Shown here: positions 35,576-48,287 of the stretch, piece by piece
Numbering within the stretch: the first letter of the stretch is position 1
Layout of the letters: every line of letters starts with the position of its first letter
Assembly (NCBI GenBank): GCA_027563935.2
Contig: CM050454.1
Span: 4,058,001 to 4,122,000, forward strand
Length of the DNA stretch: 64,000 nucleotides
Direction: 5' to 3'
From: Costus lasius
Lineage: Eukaryota > Streptophyta > Magnoliopsida > Zingiberales > Costaceae
The notes under the pieces: generated by a model
Told to the model about the DNA's origin: nothing
Seen by the model: only the letters and a program-made list of their open reading frames with translations
Database searches by the model: none
Made by a program: the position numbers and the translations under genes

Positions 35576-36160
35576 TGTAGGCAATGTGCTTAGTCTCTAT
35601 GTATTAACTTGATAAATATAATGTTTACATAGTACATTTATATAGAAAACTATCCTAGTCTATATTTAGTAAAGACTAATATTAACACAACTAATATTTA
35701 GGGGTGAGCATTCGGTAATTATCGATTTACCGTTTACCGATTTACCGATTACCGATTTTACCGAATTTTTTTTTCATTTCCGTTACCGTTACCGATTATA
35801 AAATTACCGATCGGTAGTTTACCGATTTACCGATCGGTAAAATCGGTAAATCACCGATTTTGCTATTGTTACATTTTTTTAATAAAATTACTAATTTTTA
35901 AAATTTACCGAAGGTAAAGGTAAAATTTTTACCGGAGGTAAAGGTAAAATTACTATATCATACCTTTACCTTAATAAATCGGTAAATCGGTAAATTTACC
36001 GAACTGAAATTTTTTTACCGTACCGTTTACCGAATACCGAAAATTATAATTTTTTTTACTGTTTCCGTTACCGATTACCGATTTTACCAAACCGATTTTA
36101 CCTTTACCTCCGGTAAAATCGGTAATTACCGATTAGTGCTCACCCCTACTAATATTAACA
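35576..36160 (-). repeat. 5' LTR of copia element, split by a MITE
   Basis: TGTAGGCAATGTGC through CTAATATT (35576-35698) matches the 3' LTR, then the MITE intervenes, and AACA completes the LTR end at 36160 after the duplicated CTAATATT. Confidence 0.85.
35699..36148. mobile_element. hAT-like MITE rich in ACCGATTT, TSD CTAATATT
   Basis: 450 bases with terminal inverted repeats TAGGGGTGAGCA and TGCTCACCCCTA. The 8-base flanks 35691-35698 and 36149-36156 are both CTAATATT, the target size of hAT elements. The inside is almost entirely made of TTTACCGATT, GGTAAAATCGG and their complements, so it can fold on itself extensively. There is no coding capacity. Confidence 0.92.
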
Positions 36161-37249
36161 GGTAGTGTCAACTTCGTGCAACGAAAATGACGATGATGAC
36201 TAACCCGTGCAGTGAAGATGATGACGACACTACAGCAAGAAGAGCAACGATGAGTTTCTGCCTAATTCGGACGGATTAGAAAACAAAGAAAATTTACCTT
36301 TTTATTTTTATTTTTTTTATTCGTCCATTTTCTTCCTTTAGCGTAAACGAAGAAAGATTATGTTTTTTCATCTTAGCGTGAAAGTTTTCCAATCTGTATA
36401 TTTAATAAACCCACATCAAGGTCACATACTACTTTATGTATTAAAAATATTGAGTTGCAATCCGATCCACCCCTCGAATCTGTTCCATCATACCATGTGC
36501 TCTCACCAGATCATGTCGACTGAAAAAAAAAACAATAGATCTAAAAGTCTCACTTATTGTATAAAAAATCATAAGCGGTGCAATAAAAATGTTAGTGATA
36601 TTATTATCGTTAAATACCGCTGCTGTTACCGATTAAAATAACTGACACTTTCGAAAATTTTTTACTTTGAACTTGCACCCGCAAAACTTAGAACCTGGAC
36701 CGTAAAAAAAAGTATTATTGTGAGCCTTAAATTAAATAATTATTTAAAACTCCATTAAATTATAAAAGTCATATATTATAGTTAATTTTATAATATTATT
36801 AAATAAAAATAATCTGATTGCGAAATCTATTTATTATAATAAGTTTGGATTTAGAATGAAAATTGAGATATTTGATTGAAATAAATGAGAAATGCTGTTG
36901 GTTAAGTTTACGATTTATATAGTTATTTATTAGAATATTATTTTATAATTAAAAAATGTTTAGTATAAACTTACCCTATATAATATAATTAGTTGATCTT
37001 AATTAATTATATTTATATACTATTATAATTCTAAATTTAATAAATAAAATAAAAATTTAAAAAACATAATAAAATTCAAAAATAAATTAACTCGTCTACC
37101 CATTCACTTCTTTGATAGCCTTTAAGTTACGAATTGAAACACGAATGTTCACACGACAGACATCGAGCCATATAATAGAGATCGTGTATAAGTACGGGGG
37201 CAAAAAGGAAAAAAAAGAAAAAAAATTTTACGGAAGGACCCTCTTCTAC
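36161..37249. other. Intergenic DNA upstream of SPS
   Basis: AT-rich, with a GATGATGAC trinucleotide-rich stretch at 36185-36260 resembling the MITE-like copies at 22.7-24.7 kb. No gene was recognised. Confidence 0.5.
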
Positions 37250-37481
37250 AAAAAACGCAGCGTTGTGAGACAGTGTCGTATAAAGTTTATACGAAATTTT
37301 CGTATAAAAACTTTATACAAAAATTTTGTATAAACTTTATGAAAATATCATGTAAAGCCTTTATATAAAGGTATTTATTATACAAAGTTTTTCGTATAAA
37401 GTTTTATACAAATTATTATACACTATTTTATATGAAAAATTTTGTATAAAGTATCTCACCGACCTGCGTTTTTTTTTTTTT
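37250..37481. mobile_element. MITE in the SPS upstream region
   Basis: The left end reads AAAAAACGCAGCGTTGTGAGA and the right end, reverse complemented, reads AAAAAACGCAGGTCGGTGAGA: a terminal inverted repeat of about 21 bases with a few mismatches. The inside is built from many short palindromes of the type GTATAAAGTTTATAC and ACGAAATTTTCGT. It ends about 290 bases upstream of the TATA box of SPS. Confidence 0.65.
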
Positions 37482-37767
37482 TAGTATTCCCCTAAAAATT
37501 TTTTGAAAAAAAGGTAAAAAGTCGGGGAGCTCTAACGAAAAAAAGGTAACGGTGGAGATTCGGAGGTTCCTTTCTGCGGTCTTGAGATATATATATTCTA
37601 AATAATGCCAATCTCAAAGCGTATCTTCATGATCCAACGGTGAAGGATCTTGGTCGCACCTTTCTGTGGTGCGGTCGGTGAGGCCGTACGGACGCCGACT
37701 TTTTCCGTTTCTGTCGCTTTCTTTTCATTTCCACGCCCGCACTCCTCTCTGTTTCCTTCCGTAACAC

Positions 37768-37775
37768 TATAAATA
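37768..37775 (+). promoter_or_regulatory. TATA box of SPS
   Basis: TATAAATA lies 94 bases before the SPS ATG. A start of transcription about 30 bases downstream (near 37800) would leave a leader of about 60 bases that includes the pyrimidine-rich CTCTCTCTCTCTCTCCCTCC tract (37821-37840), a common feature of plant core promoters. Confidence 0.65.
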
Positions 37776-37861
37776 ACCTTGGTGAAAGCTGCTAACACCG
37801 AGCGAGCTCTTCTTCCCCCACTCTCTCTCTCTCTCCCTCCACGCATTTCTTGAGTTTGATC

Positions 37862-40800
37862 ATGGCGGGGAACGATTGGATCAACAGCTACCTGGAGGCG
37901 ATCCTGGACGCCGGGCCCTCCATCGCCGCCTCCAAGGCCTCGCTCCTTCTCCGTGAGAGGGGCCGCTTTAGCCCCACCCGCTACTTCGTCGAGGAGGTCA
38001 TCACCGGCTTCGACGAGACCGATCTCTACAAGACCTGGGTTCGAGTATGTCTCCCTCCCCGAATCAATTCGAGCACGAGATTTTTTGTTTCCGTTCTGAA
38101 ATGATCTTGTTATGCGTGCTTTTTATTACTCAAAATCTGATCTTTTACTTCCTTTCATACTTATTTTTGGGGGTGGGGCGATATCGTTTAATGTGGATAG
38201 GCGGCGGCCATGAGGAGCCCGCAAGAGAGGAATACGAGACTGGAGAACATGTGCTGGCGGATTTGGAATTTGACTCGCAAGAAGAAACAGGTGTAGCTTT
38301 CTTTTTCCCTAATCGGCTTTCTCTTTCTTTCTCTGTGATTTTTCGAAGTTGATTCCGGTTTCCTTCCCACCTTACTCTCAAAACGATTAAGAGTTACATT
38401 TGTGACATTCTTCGCCAGTGATTTCAACTCTTTTCTTTGCAGATTTATTATTGAAGGATGTTGATTTTTTTAGTTAAATGTGTTTCACTTTGACTTCTAA
38501 TTTCAGATTGAGAGCGAAGAAGCTCAACGAATGTCTAAACGTCGTCTGGAACGTGAAAGAGGTCGTCGTGATGCAACTGCGGATATGTCTGAAGACCTTT
38601 CGGAAGGAGAAAAAGGAGACGCTATCGGTGATCGATCTGCTCATGGTGACGTCACTAAAGGCAGAATGCAGAGGATCAGCTCAGCTGATGCTATCGAGGC
38701 GTGGGCAAATCAATACAAGGATAAAAAACTATATATTGTTTTAATAAGGTATGGAGAAATGTCAGTTCGTAATGTAATATTTGTTTGTTTTACTAGGCAT
38801 CCGTTCTCTAGTGTTGTTGACTATGCTTTTAGAATGCGAATGAACTAGTACAGTGAAGTGACAAGTGGAGTAGATAATTCCCAGATACTAATAATGTATA
38901 CGTATATGTATACGCATGACCTTTTGCCCGTAAGTGATTGCTTTAAGTATAGAAGACCATTTAGGTTCCCTCAAGCCCTGATTGAATTGTGATAGACTTA
39001 CCACAAGTGCCCGGTTTCTATCGATGTAGTAAAATTATCATCCCAAGGGAACAAAGTGTTAACTATCGATTTTTTGCACCATTGATAGCTAGACAACTTA
39101 AAACATGAATTGAAAAGCTATACTAAATCCAAAATATCGAATCAAGAAATCAGCGACTAAATGAGAAATTATAGTTTAGAAAGAATCGGGACATCAGGTT
39201 TCACCACGTTGAAGAATTTAATGTAAAATATTGAACAATCAAATTAGAAATAGTAAACCGCTCAAGGCGATCAATTCTTTTGTATAAATTACCTTCTCTC
39301 GAAGCGTAATCTGGTATCTTCTTAAGCTAATCTCCTACTCTCGTGGCTTATTAGCTTAGGAAAGACCCAATAGGCTCTATGATAAATTGTTAATCCTCGA
39401 GTGACTTTGAACGACTCTCGTTCAAGTCACAAGATTAAAATAGGAAAGTCGAGTATTACGATTCACCTCTCGACTTTCTCATAACACTTAACACATATAA
39501 TATGTTTGGTCAAAACATAAATACGCAATAAGCACACCCAAATTAAATAAGCAAATTTACTATAAATATTACTGATTTTTCTAACAACGTTTTACAGTGA
39601 GAAATTATTCAACGGGCTACGCTCGAGTCCCAAAATAGGGTTTTATGCTAGAATAACATCTTTTAACAATCAAAACCCTAGAAAATATATTTGAAAGAGG
39701 GGGAAATTATAATTCTAGGTTAGGAGACATTAGATCTTTGGTCTTTTCTCGATAGCCCCGAAGAAAATCGATCAAAACAAGCCGTTGAATGCAAAAATCA
39801 TACACTTTTCGCCCTAGTCGCCTCTCTCGAAGAATCGAACACTGTAACGGCCCAAAATCCCAACTTTTATACCTTAATCTAATCCTCAGGCGGTTAGGAA
39901 GGTCCTATGGCGATTTTTCCCAATTTTCAGGCTCCAAGACTGTTGGATTTGGCGAGAAATTGCTAGAAGGTCAGGATCTGCACACGTAGTAACAGGCTTG
40001 ATGACGATCACGGGCCGGCCGTGACAAGTTCGCCGAATTGTAGGAAGGTCTTCACAGCCGTGATGATGATCATGGGCTGGCCGTGAAGACTGTGTAAAAA
40101 TTTTGGAAGGAGATCACGCCTGTGCATGCCTCGTCAGAAAATGTGCTGAAGTCCTTCACGGCCGTGATGACCATCACGGGTTGGCCGTGAAGTGCTCATA
40201 AAAATTTCTCGATGACGATCACGCCCGTGCGTCCAAACCGTGACTGCTACGTCAAAATATGATAAAAGATGATTGCGGCCGCGATCTCCGGAGAAAATTC
40301 CAAAAAATCCCAAATTTGACCTGTGACCTCGTTATACTGTGATGAATCTTTTCATAATTTTAAATCTTCAAAATTTTCCCAAAAATATAGGAAAATGACT
40401 TGTATTTCACAAACAATCGAAATATAGTGAAGATTCCGGAAAAGATTCTAAACTAAGACATAAAACAAGACTTGAGCAATGTGTTAAATTGAGACTATAA
40501 ATCATATGAAAATAAGATGCATCAAATTGCCAGCTAAAGGTCCTCTTTTTTACTTAGTTGATGTTCATAATAGGCATGCATGGAATATATGCATCTTATC
40601 AGTAAATAATTCAAAGTGAACAACTTCAATTTATTAATGTTACGAAGTTGAACAGCTTAAGTTTTATATCTTGTCAACAATTTGTGCAGGAAAGATCCAA
40701 AATATCACTATAAGTTATTAGTTTGTTTCAGGCTCGAAAAGAGACAGGACCTCATGGTCCTCATCCACTACCGAGGATATGTTCAACATTAGTCAAAAGA

Positions 40801-43800
40801 ATTCTGTAGTGGTCTCATCCCTCTGGTTTCATCATATGTGGGAGAGGATCAGGCTGATAATGGCTTAGGTTGATGCAATGGTCTACAATTTTTACATATG
40901 AAATTAAACACAAGGTGTGCAGAACTCCCTATGTCATTTCTCACAGATAAAATTGTATTGGTAGTTGGGTTGTGACCTATTAGAGCTTCCAACTAACTCA
41001 ATCCATATTAAGTCATCTCCTTGCAGTTGTGTGCTCTCCTTCTGGAACCAATACATTGGACCCCATTCTTATCATTACATCAAATCCATCCTACAATTCA
41101 AATCCTTCTCTGTGCAAGTCAAAGTCTTGATTTACCTCCTGTGGATTGGATTATCTATGTTTCCATAACATTAGATATTTCTTTTATTATTTATTAATAC
41201 CATCTCTCAATATTTGGCCTATTGGGGGTAGTAGTTGCATGATTACAGGCAGGTGGCTGGGGTGCATGTTGCATCAACCTCTAGGATCCAAGGAGGATGA
41301 TGAGGGTGATAATGTTGCCCTGATTTTTTTTTTTGTTTTTGAAGAAATAAAGAAAACTGTAGAGAGTTTAGGTGACCTTCTACATCGGATGAGGTTGCCG
41401 ATAGTGATGACATTGACCTTCCTTAGAAAGAGGAGTATAACTAGGGTTTTAAGAGAGTGAGGGTGATTACGGCTTAACAAAACAATCTTTTGAAGTTTTT
41501 GTAATTGGAAATCCTCCATAGGCAAAGTATATTGATATTGATTTGCAAGAGTAAAGTAGTAACCTACAATAAATCAACTTTTAGTTTCTTTTGTTTATAT
41601 ATTATATCAATCTATAAATTATTTTGCAAAATTCTTGCTCTTGATAGTTGCCAATTGTGTCACCACTCTATGATCATGATATCTGTGTCTTAGCTACAGT
41701 CTTTTTTTGTACTGCTCCCAGTTGGTTAGTGTGAGAAAATTAAACCATTTGGACATTTGAACATTGGATTTGGCACTTCTTTTGGAATGCGATCTTGACT
41801 ATGAAGTTCATTGCCAATCTAGTGGCCCTTTGTGGTCTTAGGTTTTTCCTATTGAAAAGCTACACTCATAATTGAACCCACTCATATTTGTTGATGAACC
41901 CTTAAATGCTTACACTTTCTTCTTCATCTTTCATTATATGGTTGATGAAATGCACTACAAAAGTGGATATAGCAATAGTGTATGCCCTTCCAACAACAAC
42001 AAATTAGCTTCTTTGAAATTAGTAGCATTGATCATTACCACTTGAATTACATTGAGTGCAGCCATCTTTAGCTTGTCAAAAGATTTTGCAGTTTATTGAG
42101 GTGGTTTTATGACTTTTATCTGACTTGTAGAACATTACTTTCTTGTTTAGTTTTAGGTTGTAATGTGAATTGATCCTATCTAAATGGTGTATGCCATGAT
42201 GACATTGAATAGATCGTATTATTGCTTGAAAGGTTAGATCTATGTGCCCTTATAAGCCAAATGTATCAAGTTGTATAAGGGCCTATTTAGCAGGACTTTC
42301 CAGCCAATTTTGCTTCTCAGCAGGTGACACTTTTCACCCGCTTCCCATGCTTTTGTTGCATGGAGGATCTGTTGGGGCAAATCTGCCTGATTTTGAGGAG
42401 GGGCACACCCGCAACTGCGGTAGAAAAAAGTGCATCATCATCCTGCACGTTTAATGTGAACGAAGGCATGATATCCTTGTAACGAAGGCATGATATCTTT
42501 TCATACATCTCGAGGAGAAGGGCATGAAGATTTTATTGCATTTGAGAATTTTACAATGAAAGATTAAGCAAGTAAGGTCTATAAGGGATAGGTAAAGTGG
42601 ACAACAACCACACTCTGCACACACCTTGACACATTTGCATGGTGTCCATTGTAACGTTCTATTTAATATAGTGATTTTCTTAGCATTCTTCACCGAGCCT
42701 GGTAATGTCAAGTGTTTGTGTGGCATTTTATGCCCACGAGCATATTACTCATGCTACGTAAAATTTCAAACGAGGCATCAAGGAGAGGCTGTTATCATGC
42801 CATTGTAGGAGTAGCATGGTATTTGGGATTTACCATGCTAGCATCCTAGACATTGGATGGTAAATTACACAAATTGCCATGGCAGCAGGGCAGAAATGGG
42901 ACATCAGACAAAGGCAAATGACTGTAGGGTGGAGAGCGAGCGAAGGGTAGTGGTGAGGAGGGTGAGGTCCAAGGAGTAGTTAGCAAGGCAGGGGAGACAA
43001 GGTGGCGGAAGGGGGAAGGGGGCATCATCATTGCGCATGATAGCATTGTTATGGGGGAGGGGTGCATGGGTCACTAGTGATAGGGAACCCCATCGATTAG
43101 AGCATGGTGAGCTAGTGTGGATCGAGTGTGGAGCTGCGCACAAGGAGGGAGGGACTAGGGAGGTGGCAAGTCACGCATGATAGTAGTGGGTAGCACTGCT
43201 TGTCCAAATGTGAAAGGAGAGCAGGGTGAGCATGAAGGCAAAAGGTGATGATCATTCAAGCATAGGTGGTTGGTGGAGAAGGCCGGACAGCTATGCATCA
43301 AGGGCGTGGACATTGACAATGATGCCTTCTAGATGTGGATATGGAAGGTGGACCTTAAGATTGGGAACAGAGTTCTATTGCTCTCAAATGCTACTCAAAT
43401 CACTAGCCACATGATTTATATTACTATTACTACATATTTGACTCATGACCAATACATGAACCTTTGTATACTTGGGGCTAGTGAATACTATTTATGAGCA
43501 AATGCAATCAGATTATAATGAGATTGATTCTGTATTCAGATTACACTTAGCTTGATGAAATTAAAGAGTTAGTAATTGTATTTTATTATATGTGTGGAAT
43601 GTAAACTAAACTATTTATGAATGTATGAGACAGATGCCATGTTAAAATTTTTCTATCATCAAAATATTTTGGAACTTATTTAACTCATTAATGAATGAAT
43701 ATTGTATAGTATTATGCTTAATAGTATATGTTTCTCCAACAACAATTTATAGTGCTTTCTAACAACACAACACAACAATCCACCCAAAATAGTATATCTT

Positions 43801-46800
43801 TTCACCTAAAAGTAGTCAGCACTTATCCAACCATGAGAAGCCCAAAGTATGGCACCCTGAGTCTGTATGTTGGTTCATAGCCAACAGATGGTTAATACTT
43901 GATACCATGATCGATAGTGGATGTTGTTGGTTACATATGGTGGGATTTTGTCCAAATGAACCCATTTGGAGATTTCTCCTCCATCTCCTTCTTTGTGTAA
44001 ACATCATCAATATGCTTTTGTTTAGTTGTTTGGGAGGGAAGTACCATCAGTTTGAGATTAATGTCAGGCACAAGCCTTATACTCTCGTTGAAGAAAAAGT
44101 AATATTGATTTTCACCTTGCTGGTTGAGAGAATAGAGATGGCACCTTGACTCGGACAAATGCATTGTGGCTAAACTCCAATGACAGTGAAGTTGGTTTGG
44201 TTCTTTGGGTAATAAGATACGGCTCTTTTTAAGCTACTATAACATTATTGCATACGGTTGTGCTAATCTGTGAAAGTATGACCATATATTTAGGTCTTCA
44301 AATATCTTATCCAAGTTTCACATATTGAACGTACATAGGGTGCTCCAGTGCTCAGCTATTGGATTCCACCTGCTACTTTCTTGGTGATATCTGGATGCTC
44401 CATAAGAGATTGTTGGTTTTCTTTTAGCACTTTGTTGTAAGCAATGCTTAGATAACCAATGACCACACTTTGCTTGAGATACATACATGGCTCTTTCACT
44501 GCTGCAAAGCTAGCGATAATTGATTTGATGCACTAAATGTTCAACTACGAGCATTTCCTATACAGTATCAAACTTTTGTTGTTTTAAAGTCATGTGATAC
44601 TAGTAATTAAAACAAAACAGAAACAGAGTTGAAGATTTGGAAGTGTATGAAACTATGAGAGTTTTAGGAAGATAGAGTTAGGGATCATGAAAAAGTTGAG
44701 ATCTTGAGATGCTTTTGAGTGAGTGGGTGAGAACATGAAAGGTTTGAAGCCTTATATATGGGCAAGCGGCAAAAAGCTAAAACGGTGATTGAAAGTGTCA
44801 CACCCCTAGAATCATAAAGTAAAGAAAAAACTTTCATTCCCAGGATTCAAAACATTGTCAAAATTGTAAATCACATAAACACCATAAATATAGACTTCTA
44901 GGGTTGCAACAACAACACAATCACAACAATAATACTAATCATAAGCCAACACCAATCAAACTAGCATCCAACAACACATGTTCATATATAATCAATTTCA
45001 ATTATACATCAAACAAAAGTTCACATCATGTTATCACTTTACAAAATTCAGCTTACTTCTCCTACACTCCCAAAATAACATACAAACCAAAACATCATAT
45101 ACAAGAGTCTACCATTTCAACTCATTCAAACAAAACCAAAAGCCTACAAGCATTTATTTCTTTAGCTCTTCTTCTGTTGCCCCAAGGGAAAACAACCAAA
45201 AGCTAACCTGTATAATATATCAAATCAAAAAAGTGAGCTATGAAAACTCAGCAAGATCTACCATGCCCATGACATAAAATATAAGTTTATTACAATTTTA
45301 GAACATAGGTGTCATGGTAAGCAATATAAGTACATATAACAAAGTGATCTCTCAAATATGACACTAAAAAGCTTGAAGAACAAGAACAAATGAATAGCTT
45401 AGAAAAATCCAACAATGATAATATCATGAACTCATGGTATTCAAAATAAAACATCATACTACCAAGATATGGTATTCTATCATGAGTCTCAAATGTCAAA
45501 AGTCTCATATGAGAAGGAGAATGGGTGAGAATCATTAGCTCATGACTAGCAAAGCATCATATAAAGAGTAGTGGGATCCAAAACAAAACAAAGTCCTCCA
45601 CGTATGGAACGAAGACTAACCTACGTCTGGGAAAGCCCACAATGCAAAAAGCTGGCAAAGGGCTCGCCATGGCCCAACCAAATGTGAATGGAAGGATTCT
45701 AGAGGTGGCTCTTATGGATTCAAGAGGTGGCCCCCATTATTTCTAATGTGGCACTTTACTCCAAGTAGCACTTAGTTCCACATCCATCACCAAATATGGA
45801 GGGATTCTAGAGGTGGCTCCCATGAATTCAAGAGGTGACCCCCATTATTGCTAATGTGACACTTTGCTCTATGTAGCACTTAGTTCCACATCCATAACCA
45901 TAATTCCCAAAATGGGATCAAATTATTTTTTCACTATAAGATGTAAGGGCCAAAGAACAATGGTATCATAACAAAGTCAAAATAATACAATGGCATTGTT
46001 GCCTTCATATAATTGCCCTTACAACATGATCATGGTGCATATCAAAGGCTATAAGAATATTTGGTCAAATATCAAGTACAATGTAGTGTCATAAATTAAA
46101 TAAACACAAATTTGATCAATTCTTATCGTCATGAACTTGGAGTGTAGCACAAGGTTATCAACATAGTCTACCACAAGAGTTATAAGGCAAGGCTAAGAGT
46201 AGAACATGTCAAAATGAGTCAGCCCAAGTCATTCAAATGAATCAAAATGAAATACCACATATAATTATACAAAATAGGAGTCATTGAAACCATAGTCAAG
46301 TCTCCTTTCCAATAAACTTGTTTTGAAACTATTTGACCAAGGATACAAAAAGATATAAGGGGTAGAGTAACAAAAGGTTAAACTGCCCTATTTCCAAAAT
46401 TTCAAGGCATTGCACTAGACAATTCAATCGGTTTAAGGTGTTGATGCATATCAAAGATATTCAATATATGAGTTGTTGGAAAGCTCTTGGAATCTACTTT
46501 CGTGAAAAACAAGAATTACTCAAAACCGAGTTGTCAATTAGAAGTTATAAGTAAAATACCACAAGTAGGTCAGTCTGGTATTACAGCAAATAGATCCTAA
46601 AAGTTGCTACATATTTGATACCCTAAATCTCATGAAGTATACACAATATTAGAGGCGTTGGAAAGATTTTCAAGTCTTCTTTTGCACAAATCAAGTTTCA
46701 GTTAAATATCATTTGCGTAGACAAAGTTACATCACAAAAACCACAATAAGATCAAATTTGCATACTCACATCACCATAAACCATGCTTTTACCATTCTCT

Positions 46801-48244
46801 ACATTCCTTTGCTAACACCAAAACTTTAAATTCCTTATACTTTCAATAAATTACAGGTCCACAAACTAAAATTATCATGTGTACAAACTTATACCCATTT
46901 TGAAAACAAAAATGTAGGGCAAAAAGTAGAAACTTGCCTTATGCAACTTTGAGTTTCTTTACTTCTTCTTCTTCACTTCCCCACCTTCACAAAAGTGTCC
47001 CCCACCTCCAAAACGAAAGTTGCTAGTGGTAAAATCTTATTTTCCCTTAGTTTTCCCTTCATTTTCTCCCTCTAGCATGAGGTGTCAACACTTGGTGAAC
47101 CCTTCTCATGCAAGCATGAGGTGGCACCTCCTTGTTACTTCCCTCTTCAATCAATTTTCACTCCCTTCCTCTCACTTCCGACAATGTTTTCTTGCATTTA
47201 TTGTCTCTACCTCACTAAAGGAAGCTTGAATATCACAAAGTTAACTTCAAGTTCCTATACAAAACAACTCTCTTTACTTAGTAGGTTTGCATTTTATGCC
47301 TCATGGAATCAATTGTTTGATGGTTCAATTCAATTTTGATTCTATCACAAAAATGATCATTAAAGCATGGGTATCACAGAAAGACCTATTGAAAGAATGT
47401 TGGAGTTCAGCTTCAACATAAGCTCTAGATGTTGGCCAATACAAAATTGTTGACTTTTGCCTGATTTGCTTAAATCTGATGGGTTGGCTACCAGTTCTTT
47501 GTCAGATCATATTATGTGGGTGCATGGATCCACAGAACATGGTGTCAGGTTAGCAAAATCTGATCCTTGTTTTAAGAATCTTTACCATTGTAATCTCACA
47601 TGTCTTTCTCCCATGAGTAAACATCATGCATTGTCTGGTATAATGCAAGACAAGATGGCATTTATGAAAGTGTACATACATTTGTGCGATTCATGTACCG
47701 TACATATATTCACGAGAATGATTTAAATGGTAATAATTAAAATATACTATTTCTGTCAGTTTACTTATGTACCAAATGTAGACCAAATTGCCGATTTATT
47801 TAGTAAAAATCATCAAAGAGATTTTTGAAATTTGAATTGTTAATATGGTCCAGAACATCAGAACATAAAATTGCTTTTAAATCGTGATACATGTGAGATC
47901 AAATTGAATATCGATAGGGATATAAATATTGAATATCGATAGAGATATAAATGCCTCATATTTTGTGTAAGCAAAATTTTATTCTCTAATGTGCATGCAT
48001 TGCAACCTACATGTTATAGGTTAAACTCTAATGTGCATGTGTTGCAAGCTGCATGTTATAGGTTAATTGTTGCCCAAGGTTATGCTACCCAAAGTTCTTC
48101 AATCTTTATTCGTGTAGTTACCAAGTTACCAACCAATGTCAGACCATATACCAACTAGGGTTTTAAAATCGGCCGATATTACTTTAACTTTGGTACAAAG
48201 TATATATATGTACATGTATACATATATGTATATGTGATATGTGT

Positions 48245-48287
<43 letters not shown>

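Larger units (their letters stand above)
25295..36160 (-). mobile_element. Ty1/copia element, degenerate, host of three nested insertions
   Basis: The 3' LTR is 25295-25436 (TGTAGGC at the lower end, TTAACA at the upper end; on the minus strand TGTTAAT to CCTACA). It is preceded by a polypurine tract, TTTGAGGGGA. The matching 5' LTR is 35576-36160, now split by a MITE. Internal DNA runs 25437-29053, 33311-33773 and 35554-35575 once nested elements are removed. Protease, integrase, reverse transcriptase and RNase H segments follow in copia order on the minus strand. Gag is not recognisable. A second partial LTR-like block (33722-33772, ATAATGTTTACATAGTACATTT) suggests rearrangement at the 5' end. 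No matching target duplication was found at the outer ends. Confidence 0.82.

Noticed and set aside
44796..47378. Two-LTR complete element
   Set aside because: The internal duplication is only a 108-base tandem repeat in the middle, not terminal; no primer site or coding region was found, so a solo LTR fits better.
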